Positions 6,362 to 7,305 of a DNA stretch of 7,305 bases are shown piece by piece. The notes under the pieces are model-generated. The model was given only the letters and a program-made list of their open reading frames with translations. It was not told where the DNA came from and searched no databases. The position numbers and the translations under genes were made by a program. Source of the DNA: an uncultured Leucothrix sp. (GTDB lineage: Bacteria > Pseudomonadota > Gammaproteobacteria > Thiotrichales > Thiotrichaceae); the NCBI GenBank assembly GCA_937923375.1, contig CALAJG010000298.1:1-7305 (forward strand), given 5' to 3'. Position 1 is the first letter of the stretch; every line of letters begins with the position of its first letter.

Positions 6362-6390
6362 TTGACGTTTACGTAAACGCAAGCTATGTT
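6362..6390 (+). promoter_or_regulatory. Predicted sigma70 promoter of icmF
   Basis: TTGACG (-35, 6362-6367; five of six) and TATGTT (-10, 6385-6390; four of six) are separated by exactly 17 bp. Transcription would begin near 6397. Because the -10 box covers the ATG at 6386, that codon would not be in the mRNA, so translation should begin at 6425 or 6434. The normal 17-bp spacer, in place of the 19-20 bp of classic MerR-activated promoters, suggests that binding here represses. Confidence 0.6.
6366..6379. promoter_or_regulatory. 14-bp palindromic operator, probable MerR/LiuR-like site
   Basis: CGTTTACGTAAACG is a perfect 14-bp palindrome sitting between the -35 and -10 boxes of the predicted icmF promoter, where MerR proteins bind. 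The divergent MerR-type gene starts 70 bp away, so the site could control both genes. From memory, LiuR sites are ACGT-rich palindromes of this general look, but I cannot verify the match. Confidence 0.65.
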
Positions 6391-6433
6391 TGATCCACCT
6401 ATCAAACAGCCTACTTCAGACCGGATGATCGAA

Positions 6434-7305
6434 ATGACAAAGCCTAACAGCAAACAACACGTCAAGACTAAACTTAACGAGCGGCCCGTTCGATTCGTCA
6501 CAGCCGCCAGTCTATATGATGGTCACGATGCTGCAATCAATATTATGCGCCGCATCCTACAATCCAGCGGTGCAGAAGTCATTCATCTGGGACATAACCG
6601 ATCAGTGGCCGAGATAGTCGATGCCGCAATACAAGAGGATGCCCACGCCATTGCAATTAGCTCTTATCAAGGCGGTCATGTTGAGTACTTGATGTACATG
6701 GTCGATATGTTAAAAGAAAAAGGTGGCGAGGATATTCGGATCTTTGGCGGCGGTGGCGGCGTAATCATCCCTGCTGAAATCCAAGAACTCCATGACTATG
6801 GCGTCACCCGACTCTATTCCCCTGAAGACGGCCAGAATTTGGGTCTGCAGGGAATGATACAGGACATGATTGATCGTTGCGATTATGACCCAGGTGCTAA
6901 AGCTCCGGACACCATTGAACCGCTAGTGAATGGCGATTGGCGCGCCCTCTCCCAAACGATTACTGCTTTGGAAAATAACACTTTAAACCGCGCCATGCGC
7001 GAGAATATTGCAACGGCAGCAGAAAGTCAGGAACGCGCCGTTCCAGTTTTAGGCATCACGGGTACGGGTGGATCGGGTAAATCTTCCCTGACTGATGAAC
7101 TGATTCGACGTTTCAGATTAGGCCAAAATGATCAACTAAAAATCGCCATTATTGCGGTAGACCCAACCCGTCGTAAAACCGGTGGCGCACTGCTAGGTGA
7201 TCGCATCAGGATGAATGCGAATCAGCATGAAAACATTTATATGCGTTCGATTGCCACGCGTGAATCTATTGGTGAAATACCGGATGTGATTAGCGAAGTA
7301 ATCGA
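6434..7305 (+). CDS. icmF: Fused isobutyryl-CoA mutase IcmF, N-terminal part, 3' end outside window
   Basis: IcmF is a cytoplasmic adenosylcobalamin enzyme that interconverts isobutyryl-CoA and n-butyryl-CoA, with its G-protein chaperone fused between the cobalamin and substrate domains. The visible 290 residues cover the cobalamin-binding domain (about 19-150), with YDGHDAAINIMRRI (D29, H31 the cobalt-ligand motif), SSYQGGH and the glycine-rich IFGGGGGVI. They then run into the MeaI/MeaB-like GTPase domain with P-loop GTGGSGKS (210-217), VDPTRR (242-247) and GGALLGDRIRM. A methylmalonyl-CoA mutase small domain alone would not run into a P-loop, so the fusion points to IcmF. The C-terminal substrate-binding barrel lies beyond the right edge. 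The start is uncertain: in-frame ATGs at 6386 and 6425 precede the chosen 6434, and 6386 overlaps the predicted -10 box. GGAT lies 9 nt before 6434. The gene is divergent from the LiuR-like regulator that probably controls it. Confidence 0.92.
   Translation, partial: MTKPNSKQHVKTKLNERPVRFVTAASLYDGHDAAINIMRRILQSSGAEVIHLGHNRSVAEIVDAAIQEDAHAIAISSYQGGHVEYLMYMVDMLKEKGGEDIRIFGGGGGVIIPAEIQELHDYGVTRLYSPEDGQNLGLQGMIQDMIDRCDYDPGAKAPDTIEPLVNGDWRALSQTITALENNTLNRAMRENIATAAESQERAVPVLGITGTGGSGKSSLTDELIRRFRLGQNDQLKIAIIAVDPTRRKTGGALLGDRIRMNANQHENIYMRSIATRESIGEIPDVISEVI

Noticed and set aside
6313..6501. 62-residue minus-strand open frame across the divergent promoter region
   Set aside because: It runs antisense through the icmF N-terminus and the operator, with no family resemblance.
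1..7305. CRISPR array, tRNA, insertion sequence or attachment site
   Set aside because: No regularly spaced repeats, cloverleaf-like sequence, transposase reading frame or duplicated target site was seen on either strand.

Overview
The window looks like a piece of a gammaproteobacterial chromosome, probably from a marine or aerobic heterotroph. The evidence is the kind of genes present: a LiuR-like MerR regulator, a fused isobutyryl-CoA mutase (IcmF), an MtfA-type peptidase and a SLC13 permease with TrkA-C domains. No rRNA or other phylogenetic marker is present, so the genus cannot be named.

Layout. Positions 1-2921 (+ strand) hold the distal end of an accessory locus. It contains the C-terminal 655 residues of a large SMC/MukB-like coiled-coil ATPase, cut by the left edge, followed after 62 bp by a 296-residue protein with a winged-helix-like N-terminus and a JetD/MksG-type Toprim domain. 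A MukB-like SMC followed by a Toprim protein is the tail of a MksBEFG/Wadjet (JetABCD) plasmid-defence operon. The kleisin and KITE-like subunits (MksF/E, JetA/B) would lie upstream, outside the window. Both visible proteins look divergent, and the Toprim protein is short for JetD.

Positions 2925-6295 (- strand) hold three genes. mtfA has an added N-terminal membrane anchor and meets the defence locus tail to tail with only 3 bp between stop codons. Next is a 613-residue SLC13/DASS permease with two central TrkA-C domains. Last is a 133-residue MerR regulator of the LiuR type. mtfA and the permease each have a plausible promoter of their own, so they are probably separate transcription units.

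Positions 6296-7305 hold the regulator/icmF divergent intergenic region and the start of icmF (+ strand, cut by the right edge). A sigma70-like promoter (TTGACG, 17 bp, TATGTT) carries a perfect 14-bp palindrome in its spacer, a good candidate operator for the MerR protein. This promoter also makes the most upstream ATG of icmF unlikely as the start, because that ATG lies inside the -10 box.

How the genes fit together: the right half is a branched-chain/short acyl-CoA metabolism unit with its probable local regulator. The left half is a probable SMC-Toprim defence module sitting directly against housekeeping genes. The most interesting part for novelty is the SMC-Toprim pair. The clearest regulatory signals are the icmF operator/promoter and the nested inverted repeats around the mtfA promoter.
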